From the NCBI RefSeq assembly GCF_001625195.1, contig NC_054390.1, positions 6,669,222 to 6,733,221 on the forward strand: a stretch of 64,000 bases of DNA, given 5' to 3'. Numbering within the stretch: position 1 is the stretch's first letter; each line of letters starts with the position of its first letter. Shown piece after piece: positions 11,901-22,350 of this stretch. The position numbers were made by a program, and so were the translations under genes. The DNA comes from Drechmeria coniospora (taxonomy: Eukaryota; Ascomycota; Sordariomycetes; Hypocreales; Ophiocordycipitaceae). Under the pieces are notes generated by a model. It was not told the origin of the DNA. It ran no database searches and was given only the letters and a program-made list of their open reading frames with translations.

Positions 11901-13603
11901 GGAGCAAGAAAGTCCTGGACACGGTGGAAGCAGGTCAGGGCTGCCAGAAGCTGCGGCACAGACTGAAACAGTTGAGTGAGTGGCTGGCAAAGGAGGTTAA
12001 TCCAGCTAAGGGCAGTGAAAGCGGTCGCTATGTTCAGGCTTCCCGCGCTAAAGGTAAATGTCACGACGGGGGAGAGAAGCAAGGGCGCAAAGGCGATGAC
12101 AGTCGAGACGGTAGTGATGATTCGAAACCTCTTGGCGCCAGCAATCTCTGCCTCGCGGCGCGCCTGGACAAGTCGCCCAATTTGGTAACTCAATCCGCTC
12201 ATTTTGATGGCTGGCAGGGCTGGGATCATGGCCGAGGTTAAGGCCACTCGTTCTTGCAACAGCTTCATCCAAAGACCCTGTCTCTTGCCGGCAAATCTGG
12301 CAACAATCATTGTCAAGCCTGTACAGGCGCAGATGACAAGCATAGGAGCGAGAAAGGCGACTCGTATCTGCCGGTACAGCAGCCAGCTTGCCAGGCCCGT
12401 TTCGAGCACGCTTGCCCAGCATTCGTGGAGGTCCCGTATGCCACCTTGTATACGGCCGACGTCCGAGTTCATCAAAGTGATTGCCGAACAGTTTCCCTCC
12501 TCGTTGGCCCTTTTTTGTATCGTCTTTCGATATATGGCGGTGACCAAGCAGGCACGGAGTCGGACGAGAGCACGCTGATGAAAATACCAGTAGAACCCGG
12601 TGGATACTGCGAGTCCAAGATAGATAAGGGCGGCAGCGGCGATGAATCCGTATCCTATGTTCGCTGATGCCGTTCGACTATCTTCTCTGAGGAAGCGGAG
12701 GAGGGCATTGATGAGAAACGGCTGGGCGAATGAAAAAGCAGTCACCGCCAAGCGCGGGACTATAGGCGCAAGGAAAGACCATTTCAGAGTCGCTGTTACG
12801 GCGAGGAGAAGTGATTTGCGATTAGTTCCCGTGCGGGTGATGCGATTCTGAAACGCATCCCAGAACAGCTGCTGATAGTTGTCGGCCAGGAGGCTTTCGT
12901 CCAGCACGTAGAGATCTTCGGCCGCTAACGGTTTCTGGTAGCCGCGGATGAGCAGGTCGTTTAGCCAGAAGTAGACACTCTTGTTGAAGATGCTACTCGT
13001 CGTTTCCGGACTCTTGGCGTAGGTGTCTATGTCACGCATCCAACTTGATTTGCTTTGGGCTTCGACCAAGAGCACGGTGAGTTTGGTAACGATGGATGCG
13101 GTGAATACCTTGGTGAAAGGAGCGTCGCGGTCCGAAAGCCACTGGGTGCGCGACTGGGTAACGTCAAAGAGCAAAGTGAAGAAGAGGTAGAGGCTGAGCA
13201 GGGCCGACGGCTTGCACGCACGAGCATGTTCTGCCACTGACACAACCAGAACGAGGATGGCGGCGACGAGGGAGAGGGCAGCCGCCGGAATGGCCGTTTG
13301 ACCGTAGCTGGTTCCGGTGCAGGCGAGCACAAGCAGGGCTATCTGGAGACTGAGATAGCATCCAATGACCATGATCTTGGACTGCTTGAAAGCCCAACCT
13401 CCTTCGACGAGGACGGGTCGGCGGTAGAGGTAGACAGCTCGGACGATGGCGGCGACGATGAAGATGGACGAGGGAAGCATGGAAAGCATCGACTGTTCGA
13501 AACATTGGGTAAAGTCAAAGTCATCGCGGCAGCCCACGACAGCAGGGCCGAAGCGATGGTCATTGAGGCACTGGGAAGGCCTGGCGGCGACAGGGGCTTC
13601 CAT
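8939..13603 (-). CDS. ABCC (MRP-type) full-length ABC transporter
   Basis: Four exons on the minus strand: 13603-10416, 10357-9911, 9854-9729, 9665-8939, about 1495 residues; phases and GT/AG signals agree at all three introns. Layout: N-terminal membrane block with about four or five helices (residues ~38-180), TMD1 (~275-555), NBD1 with Walker A GRMATGKST (633-641), signature LSGGQ (726-730) and Walker B VAILDD ending in Asp, TMD2 (~870-1190), and NBD2 with Walker A GRTGSGKTS assembled across the 9666-9728 intron, signature LSRGE (~1368) and Walker B VLLLDE with the catalytic Glu. Asp in NBD1 and Glu in NBD2 is the usual ABCC asymmetry. Members move glutathione conjugates, peptides and secondary metabolites across the plasma or vacuolar membrane. 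Its position beside UstYa genes suggests export of, or self-protection against, the cluster product; that role is inference. Confidence 0.9.
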
Positions 13604-15945
13604 GGTGAGCGAACCGAGAAACCAGTTCAGGGTCGCCTCCTATCCTCGTTCCGTAGTGACAAAATAGGCGACAGTGAGACTTTGTTTCGATGCCACTGGA
13701 GTGTAGATGGCGATGTTTGATTGTCGCCGTCACTCTTACTTCACCACAAACGATGTTCGAGCACTAATAGACGATGGAAGGGTTAAAACATCTGATTGAT
13801 CCGGAGGCGGGGGAGCTGGGCCGCATCACCGCTGCAGCCTGCGTCGACGGCCTGCAACCAACCTGACAGTGTATTAGCTAGAGCCATACCCCCCCCCCCT
13901 GTTCTGTGCCGCGTCCACCGTATTATGCATACTAGGTGGTAATAATTGGTACATTTACGGAGTACTCCGTACATAGTGCATGTACTTATACTACAAGTGT
14001 TGAGGTATAATACACATAAGTACGCGGATACTTCGTACAGGCATTGAATTTGCACGAAGGAGTAATACTCCGTACTCCGAAGTGAGACACCTTGAGTGGG
14101 GTGCCATGTTGTGATTGATCTCTCCGAGGTTATCGTCATCGAGCTAATGTTTCGTGCGCTCACCCGTCGAACTTGTCACGTAACCCCCCGCCCCTGATCA
14201 TTTGCAATGCCCTGGCTGTTTCTACCACCCACGTTATCCGAATGACCTCATAATTATCCTTTCTTTTTCAATGCCCCCGCTATCATTCTTCTTGCCATTC
14301 TGTTATGTCCAGTGTCAATATTGGAAGAGAAAAGGGACAATTGATCAAAAGAAGAAAAGTAAACGAAATCCCTATCGTTGCCTTTCTGCTCCATCTATAC
14401 CGTGTTTTCTTCAGATTTATTCATCGTCTGATCCAGCTGGTTGTTGCAATTGTTTCTGGACCTTGTGTTGCCCGTATCAGTTTTAACCACTGCTCCAGTT
14501 GTCATATGTGTCCAATGGCTCCTTCACGATTCGTCGCAGCAAAGTATTCTCGAGCCTCCTTTGAATAGCTTCAGCAAACTGTCTGCCTTTTTCGCAGGTT
14601 TGACCACCAAAGATTTATCAGTCTCCTGCCGTAACGCTCAATATCCTTTGTCAATGCGCTGCATCGCGCGCGACTGGTTCGTAGTTGTCCCACCTCCATT
14701 GATTGACTTGCTGGACTGTTGCATACTTTTTTTTCTAGGAAAGTCTGATCTTCTTGTTATTTTCCCTGGTGGCTTCTTGTCTATTACGTTTATGAGAGAT
14801 ATGTTGCAGTTGTTGCTGGATTTGCCAGCCCTTCTCGAGCTGTCCTGTAGCTGCTCTTGACATATTGTATGCTGAGGCTGTTTCTGTGTTGCGATTACCT
14901 ATCATGAACAATTAGTATAGCTTACCTTTTTGTGCTTTTCTCGTTTGTCAGCCGATTGGCATCGGCCTCTGTCGTTATCTGTCTTCAGGGGTCAACATGG
15001 CACCTTCGGGATGGTATGAGATCATGGCACATGGTCCTCAATTGCTCATCTTCCCCACTGTATTGAAATGCTTTCTTCCTCGCTAAAACATACCAAAACT
15101 ACAGCAAGTTATCCTTCTGGAGGTGTTCTCTAGCCCTGAGAGAACAGTCTTTTGCGTATGTGGTTGGATGGTGTGGTTGGATAGCTGGGAGTTTGTTCCT
15201 ACGGTCTGGAGATGATGTATATTGTCAACCAGTTGCATGCGAACTTTATTATTTTAAGCTCTATGAAACTGTGGCAAGATTCGGCGCATATTCTTCTCGA
15301 AGCGATTTTGATTCTCCCATTGGAGAGGTTGCAAATTCGGTTGGTGCTTTGTCAGTTGAGTCACAGCTTTGCATTTTCCCGTTTGTTGGACAGTCAATTT
15401 CGGCTGGTTGTCGTTCGCAGTTGATCCATCAGTACCTCGTATCCAAGTCAGCTGCCTCCATTGACTGGCATATATTTGCTCTGATCCAACCTTGTTGCAG
15501 ATTGAAAGAGTTGATCCGTCAGTGTCGCTGAACTTGTTTATATCCGCAGCTGGTGGTTCTATTGACTGGCTCCAATCTGCCCTGATTCATATATATAGGT
15601 TGGGAGATTTGATGTACGCGAATGTGTGGGAGATGATGGTAGATGAAGGTTTCGTGGGAGTAGAAGAATGTAACAGGGTAGAAGTAGCACCAAAAACTAA
15701 GAGTTTGGGTAGTGGAAGCCTGTAGTTAATTCGGAGAGAGATGCAAAGGCGGAGAATATGTTCTGGATTGAGCTGACCGGCATGACGATGTGCGCATCAA
15801 CAAGGCTAGCAACTCTTTTGCGTGAGTCCATTTTGGAACCAGACAGCAGTGAATAGGAGGTGATTTTTCTTGGTAGCTTCATTTATTGTTACCACCTATT
15901 AGGTGCCTAGCATCGAGTAGCAAGCAAGGCAAGTCATGTCTATGC
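13604..15945. other. ABC promoter followed by AT-rich relic block
   Basis: Bases 13,604-14,200 are the presumed promoter of the exporter and contain TACGGAGTAC-type palindromes near 13,960 and 14,065. From about 14,200 the DNA becomes clearly AT-richer, with internally similar segments (for example around 14,440 and 14,800, and around 15,460 and 15,560). The minus strand has an open stretch of about 110 codons at 15,586-15,257, Gln/Asn-rich and without a start codon. No family recognised; it may be a decayed gene or transposon. Confidence 0.45.
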
Positions 15946-16973
15946 CTATCTGCTTGGCACCTTGCTCATTTTTCCGCCAGGACGCCTGAATTGGCTTGGT
16001 ATTATGTCACAGCCGACTCCCCCTCGCTGTATGCAATCCCAATCCGTGTATGACTTCTCCCGGAACCACTCCTGGATCTTGTCGAAGCGCCGGCACTTGT
16101 GGGGCGTCCGCATATCGGGAAACACATTCATTACGTTGTCGGGGTCCCTCTCCATGAGGATCGGAGTCACGTCGCCAGTGCACATGATGGCGAGCCGCAG
16201 CGTCGTGATGCAGTGGTCGACATGATCGCGGAGGTCCGTTTCTCCGACGTGTCGGATATCGGCCGGGATCGTTTCGTTGTTGTATTCGTTTCGGTACGTG
16301 TATCGTCGGATCATGTCCTGCCATAAACATGCTCGTCAGCGCCACACTTGTTTCTTCCATCTCGACATCTCGGTCATACCAAACAATGGAGCTGGTGAAA
16401 TGCCTCGAGGTTGGCGGCTATGCCCCCAAGCTCCGGACGATAGAGTCGACGGCTATGGTCGTCGGACTTGTTCATGAGCGGGAGTTCGGATAATTTGATG
16501 ACAATGTCTCCCACTGATAACACTTCGTCAAATACATCCGGTCAAGCAGAGGACACTTGCGCAACATACTCTCCCACAGTGCTGCCCAGGCCGCATCCTT
16601 TTCGACCGTGGGTTTGCCTCTGTACACATCTTGGTGGTCAAAGTCATTTTGCCACTCGTACTCGGTATACTCCAATGCCGACAGAGCCGGGGCTGGAACG
16701 GTGTCGCCTGTTAGCAGTGATGACGAACACGGCCGCATTTTCCAGCCATCACTCACAATACCCGGAGAGTAGTCTTGTGCACGTCTGCTCGTTCCATCGG
16801 GTTCTGAACGACAGGAGCACCGTCTGAGATATGGCTACTCCTAACAGCCCACCCAATAGAAGGATAAATACAGTGCGCCTGTTGGAAATACACTTGTGCC
16901 TTTCCGTTGACGACGTCAGTTCCAAGTCCACCGACATCAAAGGACGCTTCGATTCCTCATGGGCAGAATCCAT
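15946..16973 (-). CDS. UstYa-family (DUF3328) oxidative cyclase, paralogue A
   Basis: Four exons: 16973-16757, 16692-16570, 16513-16380, 16317-15946, about 281 residues; phases match at every junction. A short cytosolic N-terminus is followed by one membrane helix (VFILLLGGLLGVAISQTVLL), then the family blocks SPALSALEYTEYEW, a PT-x-EKDAAW segment, the first HxxHC motif (EAFHQLHCL) and the second (HVDHCITTLR), followed by MCTGDVTP and a HKCRRFDKIQEW tail. Both copper-binding-type HxxHC motifs are intact, so it should be active. UstYa proteins catalyse oxidative ring closure in fungal RiPPs such as ustiloxin, asperipin and phomopsin, acting on the secretory-pathway lumen side. Paralogues C, D and E lie within 7 kb and the precursor about 7 kb to the right. 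Confidence 0.9.
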
Positions 16974-17988
16974 GCTTGCGTCTGGTGGAGTTTCGTGCGG
17001 GAACGATGAATGGCAGAGACAAGACCGACATGTATCGTCTGATGACAGAAATACCAATTGACAAGAAACAATAGCCCCCGTGCCTGGAATGGCAGTGAGC
17101 GAGTCGGTCGTGAGACGGAAGCGATTCGGGTGCCCGGAAACAGCGAAATCACTGGGAACGAATGCATCTCACTCGAATCTCGACTAATTTCTTGACAAAA
17201 TCCTGCATCCTACCATTGACAGCACGCACAGCCACTCAAAGGTCGAGAATGCATGCAAAAGTCCCTCGTTGATCGAGAACACTTGAGGTGGTCCCCGATG
17301 ACCCGAGACCCTGATTCCCCGACGCGAACGCGGAGATAAATGCCGTCGAATGGATCAACCATGCACACAGCCCTATGCAAGTCAGGAGGCTGTCACCTGC
17401 CTGAAGCAGCTATTCGTGAGCGGGATGGAGGGCTTGAACCTTGCATCCGACCCCATGTCCGGGACGGAGCATCTCCGGAGCCCCGCTTGCTCCGAGCAGG
17501 GATCCACTAGCGCCGATGTACCCCGCATGTACCTCCCCCTCATTTTGCGCACATTCGGACAAGGTACGTACTCGGCCCCGGCATTGCGGACCGAAATGCG
17601 GGGCGGCTTCTCGGCCCGTCCTCCCGTCACCGAGTCTCGGTCACGAAAGGCTGCATTGTCAGGATGACCAGAGAAGAGAGTCGGTGTCGCCGAACAAAGA
17701 TTCCCGAGCATGGTGTTCATGACAATGAGCTGACCCGAAGTGGAACGACCGACTATTCATCATCGTTCCACCCCCATGTTAGAGCCCTGCTGGCAAGCCG
17801 ACCAAGCAGCTGTTACCCATTTCGGCGCCTCTTTGGCGGTCGCTTGCCGTTACCATTCAGCTTATGCCGCATTACTTGGCTCCAAGTTGGGAACGTTTCA
17901 ACAAGAACCGATTTTAATCACACGTCGCGATGGAACCAGGCTGGAAAGTAATAGAATTGACCTCGAACTGAGAGCCTTCCGTGGCACA
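16974..17988. other. Promoter of paralogue A and spacer
   Basis: Upstream region of the minus-strand UstYa gene A, running to the stop of the next minus-strand gene. Short open frames on both strands have no recognisable features. Confidence 0.4.
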
Positions 17989-18786
17989 TTAGGCTATGCC
18001 GCAGTCAGGAAACTTGACGAGGATAATGGTGTTGATGTCCTCAAACGCAGCACCGCGCTCCAAAAGCATCTCGCCACAATGGTGGGTATGAGGCAGCTCG
18101 CCGATGTAGCTATCAATCGCCCTTTTTCCTTGACCAAGAATCGCGCGATGCATCTTTTGCCACATGGCCGTGCAGTGGCGGACGTGATACTCCCAGTTGA
18201 CGTACAAGCCCGTAAACTCGCCCGTCATGATCTGCTCGTGTGAAAGAGGCTCTGTTTTGTTGGAGTCCCGAAACCACTCCCAGGTCCTCATGGCGTCAAA
18301 GTCCCTCGAGAGTTCGCCGTCATAGCATTCGGTCGGCAGCCAGCAAAATGATATGATGTCAAACTTGCAGCCGCGTTGGCGAGCTTCTGTCGCCGTCGAT
18401 CCGCAGGGCGACTTCATGATATAACTTGGCTTCAGCACCACGTGACTACCCTGTATCGCCTTGGTATCGTCAATCGCATTGCCATTGGAGCCGTATCTCG
18501 GGACGACAGCACTGGCAATGGCGAGTGCAGAAACTATCAAGACGAGAATAAGTGCCGTGATCTTGGCTTTCGACGACGGCGAACCAATGTGCATGGTTGA
18601 TCTAGTTGCTGTATATTGTTGACGGTCATCGTCGTTTGCTTCGTCACCGGAGAGAAAAGCTTGCTCCTCGGCGAATTTGATGCTTGATTCGGAGTCTGGC
18701 TCATCCAGCGCAACGCCTGACATGCCTAGCCAGGGTTTGGTACCTTGGGCAAAGCCTGTGGCCACGTTTCTCGTCTGTCGTGCCAT
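17989..18786 (-). CDS. Divergent double-HxxHC membrane protein (UstYa-like)
   Basis: Single exon, 265 residues from ATG at 18786 (MARQTRNV); an upstream in-frame TTG is less likely. An acidic cytosolic N-terminus of about 80 residues is followed by one membrane helix (ITALILVLIVSALAIASAVV) and a lumenal domain with SPCGSTATEARQRGCKFD, SFCWLPTECYDGELSRDF, HVRHC and, about 30 residues on, HTHHC. Two HxxHC motifs, one N-terminal helix and the setting link it to the UstYa group, but the CGxxxxEAxxxGCxFD block is absent from paralogues A, C, D and E and the spacing between the HxxHC pairs is shorter. I know this architecture as a recurrent fungal family of unknown function. A role as an accessory cyclase, hydroxylase or metal-binding partner is inference. 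Confidence 0.75.
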   Translation of the reverse strand: MARQTRNVATGFAQGTKPWLGMSGVALDEPDSESSIKFAEEQAFLSGDEANDDDRQQYTATRSTMHIGSPSSKAKITALILVLIVSALAIASAVVPRYGSNGNAIDDTKAIQGSHVVLKPSYIMKSPCGSTATEARQRGCKFDIISFCWLPTECYDGELSRDFDAMRTWEWFRDSNKTEPLSHEQIMTGEFTGLYVNWEYHVRHCTAMWQKMHRAILGQGKRAIDSYIGELPHTHHCGEMLLERGAAFEDINTIILVKFPDCGIA

Positions 18787-19434
18787 GCTGATAATATTCA
18801 AGCAAAACACTGCAGAAGTCCCAATGTCAGTTAATTTGAAGGGAGAAGTCGGGGGGGTCAAGGGTATCCATCATCGACTTTGTGCGCGAGGCTACATAAT
18901 GTAGAAACCTTTACCCCTCAACTATCGGTCATACATTGAAACCCGTCCGTCGAGGTAGCCTTACAGCCGAGGGGTTCTACACCGGTGGATGGCGTTGTGG
19001 GGTAAGTAAGCACGGAAAGACACCGATGCATTATGGAGGGGAGGGGAGGGGAGGGGGGTGTAAACACTATGCTAAGCTTTTTCCTGAATGAACACACCAC
19101 AGTGCATCATCACGAGAGCTCCATTTGGAGATTGGAGTTCAAGCGACAATCTAGCCTTCTCATCGGTTCTACTTCATACTTGATACCTTCGCAAAAGACA
19201 CGGGACAAGACAAATATCTTATCTCGTGATATTGCATCTGACTGGAAAAATGAAGAGCGAAAGCAAAGGGTTGTGCAGCTAGCAGAGCGTGACCGTCCTC
19301 ATTGGGGTATTTCAAGAACAAGGAGAGTAGTTATTCCAAATACATGCGATTACAGCAGCATTTGTTTCCTTTCTCACACAGTTGGCACCATAGTGAGTAC
19401 TATATTATATTTCAGCATCGATTGTTTGGAATTT
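18787..19434. other. Spacer between the divergent protein and paralogue C
   Basis: Promoter of the minus-strand gene starting at 18786 plus the 3' region of paralogue C. It contains a purine-rich GGAGGGGAGG run near 19,035-19,060. No gene seen. Confidence 0.4.
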
Positions 19435-20403
19435 CTAGAATGTGGCTACGGAATGCTCTTCAAAATATTTCCAAATCGTGTCCCAGCTCTGGCACTGGTG
19501 AGGACTTTCCCAGCCCACGACCAGAAGCCTCCCGTTGACGTGGACGGGGCCTTCGAGAGTAAGATCCGGTCGACACATGAGTGCTTGTCGAACGTAGTCA
19601 AAGCAGTGCGAGACGTGCCACAGCCCGTGCGTCATGGCGGTAAAAGACGGATTGCCCGTGTCTTCGGGATACTCTGCTAGGAGTTCAGCCGCGTCGATTT
19701 TACCTTCGACGACATTCCAGAACATTTTTCGAATCGCTCCCTGGGCGGTGATAGGTGTTAGTTTGGAGATAAGACTAGATCCACAAGGAAAATGTCTCCT
19801 ATGGCGTTGGCTACCTACCAAACAGTGAAGCTGATGGAGTACGCTGACTCCGAAAAGCCCGCGCCTCCCTACAGCCTCGGCAGCATGCAATCCGTAGTCA
19901 GTGTAGTTGTCGATCCAGATAAACCCCCTGTGTTCGCTCTCGGCTTATGGCTCTGTCAGCGATGATGTTGAGGCATTGAAACGGGATAACGCACGGCCAC
20001 CAAGATCTTCCCAATCGCTATCGCTCTGATTCGAAGGCCTCACAATATATCGCAAATCCTCCTTGAAGGTTCTTGTCTCGTCAGGAACTTATTTCCGTCC
20101 TCGTCAGCATGAGAAAAAGGTGCCCAGGTGATTCCACGTACAAGATGGGAACGGCGTCTGAGCTTCCCCTTTCAAGTTGATTGTATTGCGTGATTGCTCG
20201 TAGAGACGAAGCGTCGCCCACATGAGCAATACATTGGTAGCAAGTGTCGTAGCGAGAAAAGTCAGGAGAATTCTGCTGGACCAGCTTGTGCCTTTTGTTC
20301 TAGGGATGTCTGAAGCTGTAGAGAGATCATCTCCATGTCCCTCCGAAGCCAGCGACGAGTATTCTTGTCGCGACTTGGAAACAGCTATCAATGGCCAGGG
20401 CAT
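19435..20403 (-). CDS. UstYa-family (DUF3328) oxidative cyclase, paralogue C
   Basis: Four exons: 20403-20142, 20087-19995, 19943-19819, 19740-19435, about 261 residues. It starts at ATG 20403 (MPWPLIAV) and has one membrane helix (ILLTFLATTLATNVLLMWATL). The lumenal part has FKEDLRY, WIDNYTDYGLHAAEAV, the first motif VLHQLHCL, then GAIRKMFWNVV, the second motif HVSHCFDYVRQ, ALMCRPDLTLE and a SPHQCQSWDTIW tail. Both HxxHC motifs are intact. The third intron (19818-19741, 78 nt) has GTAGGT, CTAAC and CAG but contains no in-frame stop, so retention would add 26 residues right after the first motif. Divergently transcribed from paralogue D across a 681-bp region. Role as for paralogue A: oxidative macrocyclisation in a RiPP pathway. 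Confidence 0.88.
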
Positions 20404-21084
20404 TTTTGTCGACAGTGTTGTACGTTGCAGATGCTGCGTGTTTGTGAGTAGAAATAAGAAATATGAAGAATACAGTATGATTGTCACCAAGTCTAGTGCA
20501 TTGTCATTATCTGCCTCTTTGGTCGCCGACTCGGACTAGCCGAACGGCAGCATAGCATCATCCGGGGCTTCGGGTCGAGACTCGGTCAGGCACAGCGCAT
20601 AAGTCTCCAGTGGACATGTTTTGAACAAGCTTTTCCTGCATGGCGCAACGTTCTGGAGTTTCTTGCATTAGTGCTGATGTGCGAATCTCACCCACACCTC
20701 TAGCCATCAGCAGACAAGCTCAGAACAATGGCACATAAGGAGCGCTGCAGGGCAACCGTGGGGCACGGCAGACTCTCCCGAGCGTCCAGTTGCGCTGCAA
20801 CCACGATTACTTGCACGGTAAGTATTTCTTTCGGATCGACGATTGCTATTCACCGATTTGAAAACATCGAAAATACCCGTCAATCTGCTCCACTTCCGCC
20901 CCCTTATCGAACTCCTCGCAAGAACCGATAATTCCGGTGGTCTGTCTCCTGATGCTGACCGTGCTGCTGTTGTGATACATACTGTTTCCCGACACTCTTT
21001 TCCCGTACCAACCCCATCCCCTGGTAAATTCTCTGCTCCCTGAACATTTGACAAGCAGTTTCTGAACATTCTCCAAATCCTGCC
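20404..21084. promoter_or_regulatory. Divergent promoter of UstYa paralogues C and D
   Basis: The region separates start codons of two UstYa genes on opposite strands, a typical shared cluster promoter. No operator motif could be assigned with confidence. Confidence 0.5.
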
Positions 21085-22196
21085 ATGAAGTTTCTGTATC
21101 GAAAAGTGGGCGAGAAATCATCTGAAGGGAATGAAGATGAAGAATTTGGGTTTGAACCTTCATATCCGGGTGCCCGGAAATTGTGTGTACAGTCCGAATC
21201 GTCATTGGGTCACCTTCTGCGCATCGCCGGCTTCCTCCTTTTTTTCGTTACGTACATTGCGCTTGCGGTCGACGTCTTTTGCCTGCGAGTTCTCGACCAT
21301 GCGCCGGGCGGTGTAGGAAATGAATGTTGGTACCACCCCGACGGCATTGTGGAGAAAGGAAAGAGAGACTTCAAACTGAAATTCTAATTCTGCAATAGAT
21401 ATTTATGATGATTTGAAGTTGACCTACCAAGATGTCGTCTTCCAAAGAGCGGGGTTCCATGATTCTCGGCATCAAACCCTCACCGCGTTCGAGGGACGGC
21501 CCAATCCTTCGAATAATGAGGCTTGGAATAGATTGATGAGCGGCATGTCTGCCCTATTCTTGCTTGGAACTCTACACTGTGGCGGTAATTTCGGGAAGGA
21601 ATTTGGCTAATATTGCATCCATAGTCGGCATTGCGACGTTAAATCCGGCTGAGAATAGGCGACTTCAGCCCAATGGGACCGCGACGCTGCCTGGAAAGCC
21701 CGATCAATACATTGTGGAAATTGAAATGTTCCATCAACTTCACTGTTTGGTACGTGAATCAAACTGTTATAACCGGGGTCAACTAATTTTGCTTGTTAAC
21801 ATGGCGTCGATCACCAGAAAGCGTTACGACGACAGCTCTGGGAATACGAAGCATCTGGCGGGAACCTATCAATGGCGCCCAACGTAGCCCGACAGAGGCA
21901 GCAGCATTTCGGTAAGAAATATCCAGCAACCTATGCTCTCGAGATTATTCTCAAAGTTTGCAGATCATTGCATCGACTACCTTCGACAAGTCATCATGTG
22001 CCACGGGGACGTAACGCCCAACACGTTTGAGTGGAATACTGAAATTGGCTCCTACTTGGCGCACCATACCGTTCATCATCGGTGCCGCAACTTTGATCAA
22101 ATATTTTCTTGGGCGTCAGCACGAAACAGCTCCGGCTGGGTGGCGGATGGTGATCATGTCAACGTGGAGCTAGATAGTCCCGCCATGGAAGATTAA
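21085..22196 (+). CDS. UstYa-family (DUF3328) oxidative cyclase, paralogue D
   Basis: Proposed exons: 21085-21310, 21399-21578, 21625-21749, 21818-21911, 21964-22196, about 285 residues. Cytosolic N-terminus, membrane helix (LLRIAGFLLFFVTYIALAV), then LTYQDVVFQRAGF, NPSNNEAWNRLM, GIATLNPAENRRL, first motif EMFHQLHCL, second motif HFDHCIDYLRQ, VIMCHGDVTPNTFEW and a HHRCRNFDQIFSW tail. The last two junctions are unambiguous. The 21579-21624 intron is only 46 nt with a GTGGCG donor and leaves about ten extra residues between AWNRLM and GIATL compared with relatives. A better-placed donor at 21547 would break the frame. So either this splice is unusual or the gene has a small lesion. Both HxxHC motifs are intact. 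Confidence 0.8.
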
Positions 22197-22350
22197 AAGT
22201 CCTTGTGTAGAGCAGTTCATGCGAGGTGCGCAATGACAGTTTCAAGATTAACAAACCCGGGATATTTTGCAACAATATCTTATTACCGTCAGTGACTATT
22301 TAAGCTGCCCCACAAACACGCTTGACTCCCTCCCATATTCACTTGGTCCC

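Noticed and set aside
14441..14860. 139-codon hydrophobic plus-strand frame
   Set aside because: Low-complexity Leu/Phe/Ser sequence in the AT-rich relic block, with no start context, signal or family similarity.
17350..18243. Plus-strand frames upstream of and antisense to the divergent double-HxxHC gene
   Set aside because: They overlap the well-supported minus-strand gene or its 3' region and show no protein-like features.
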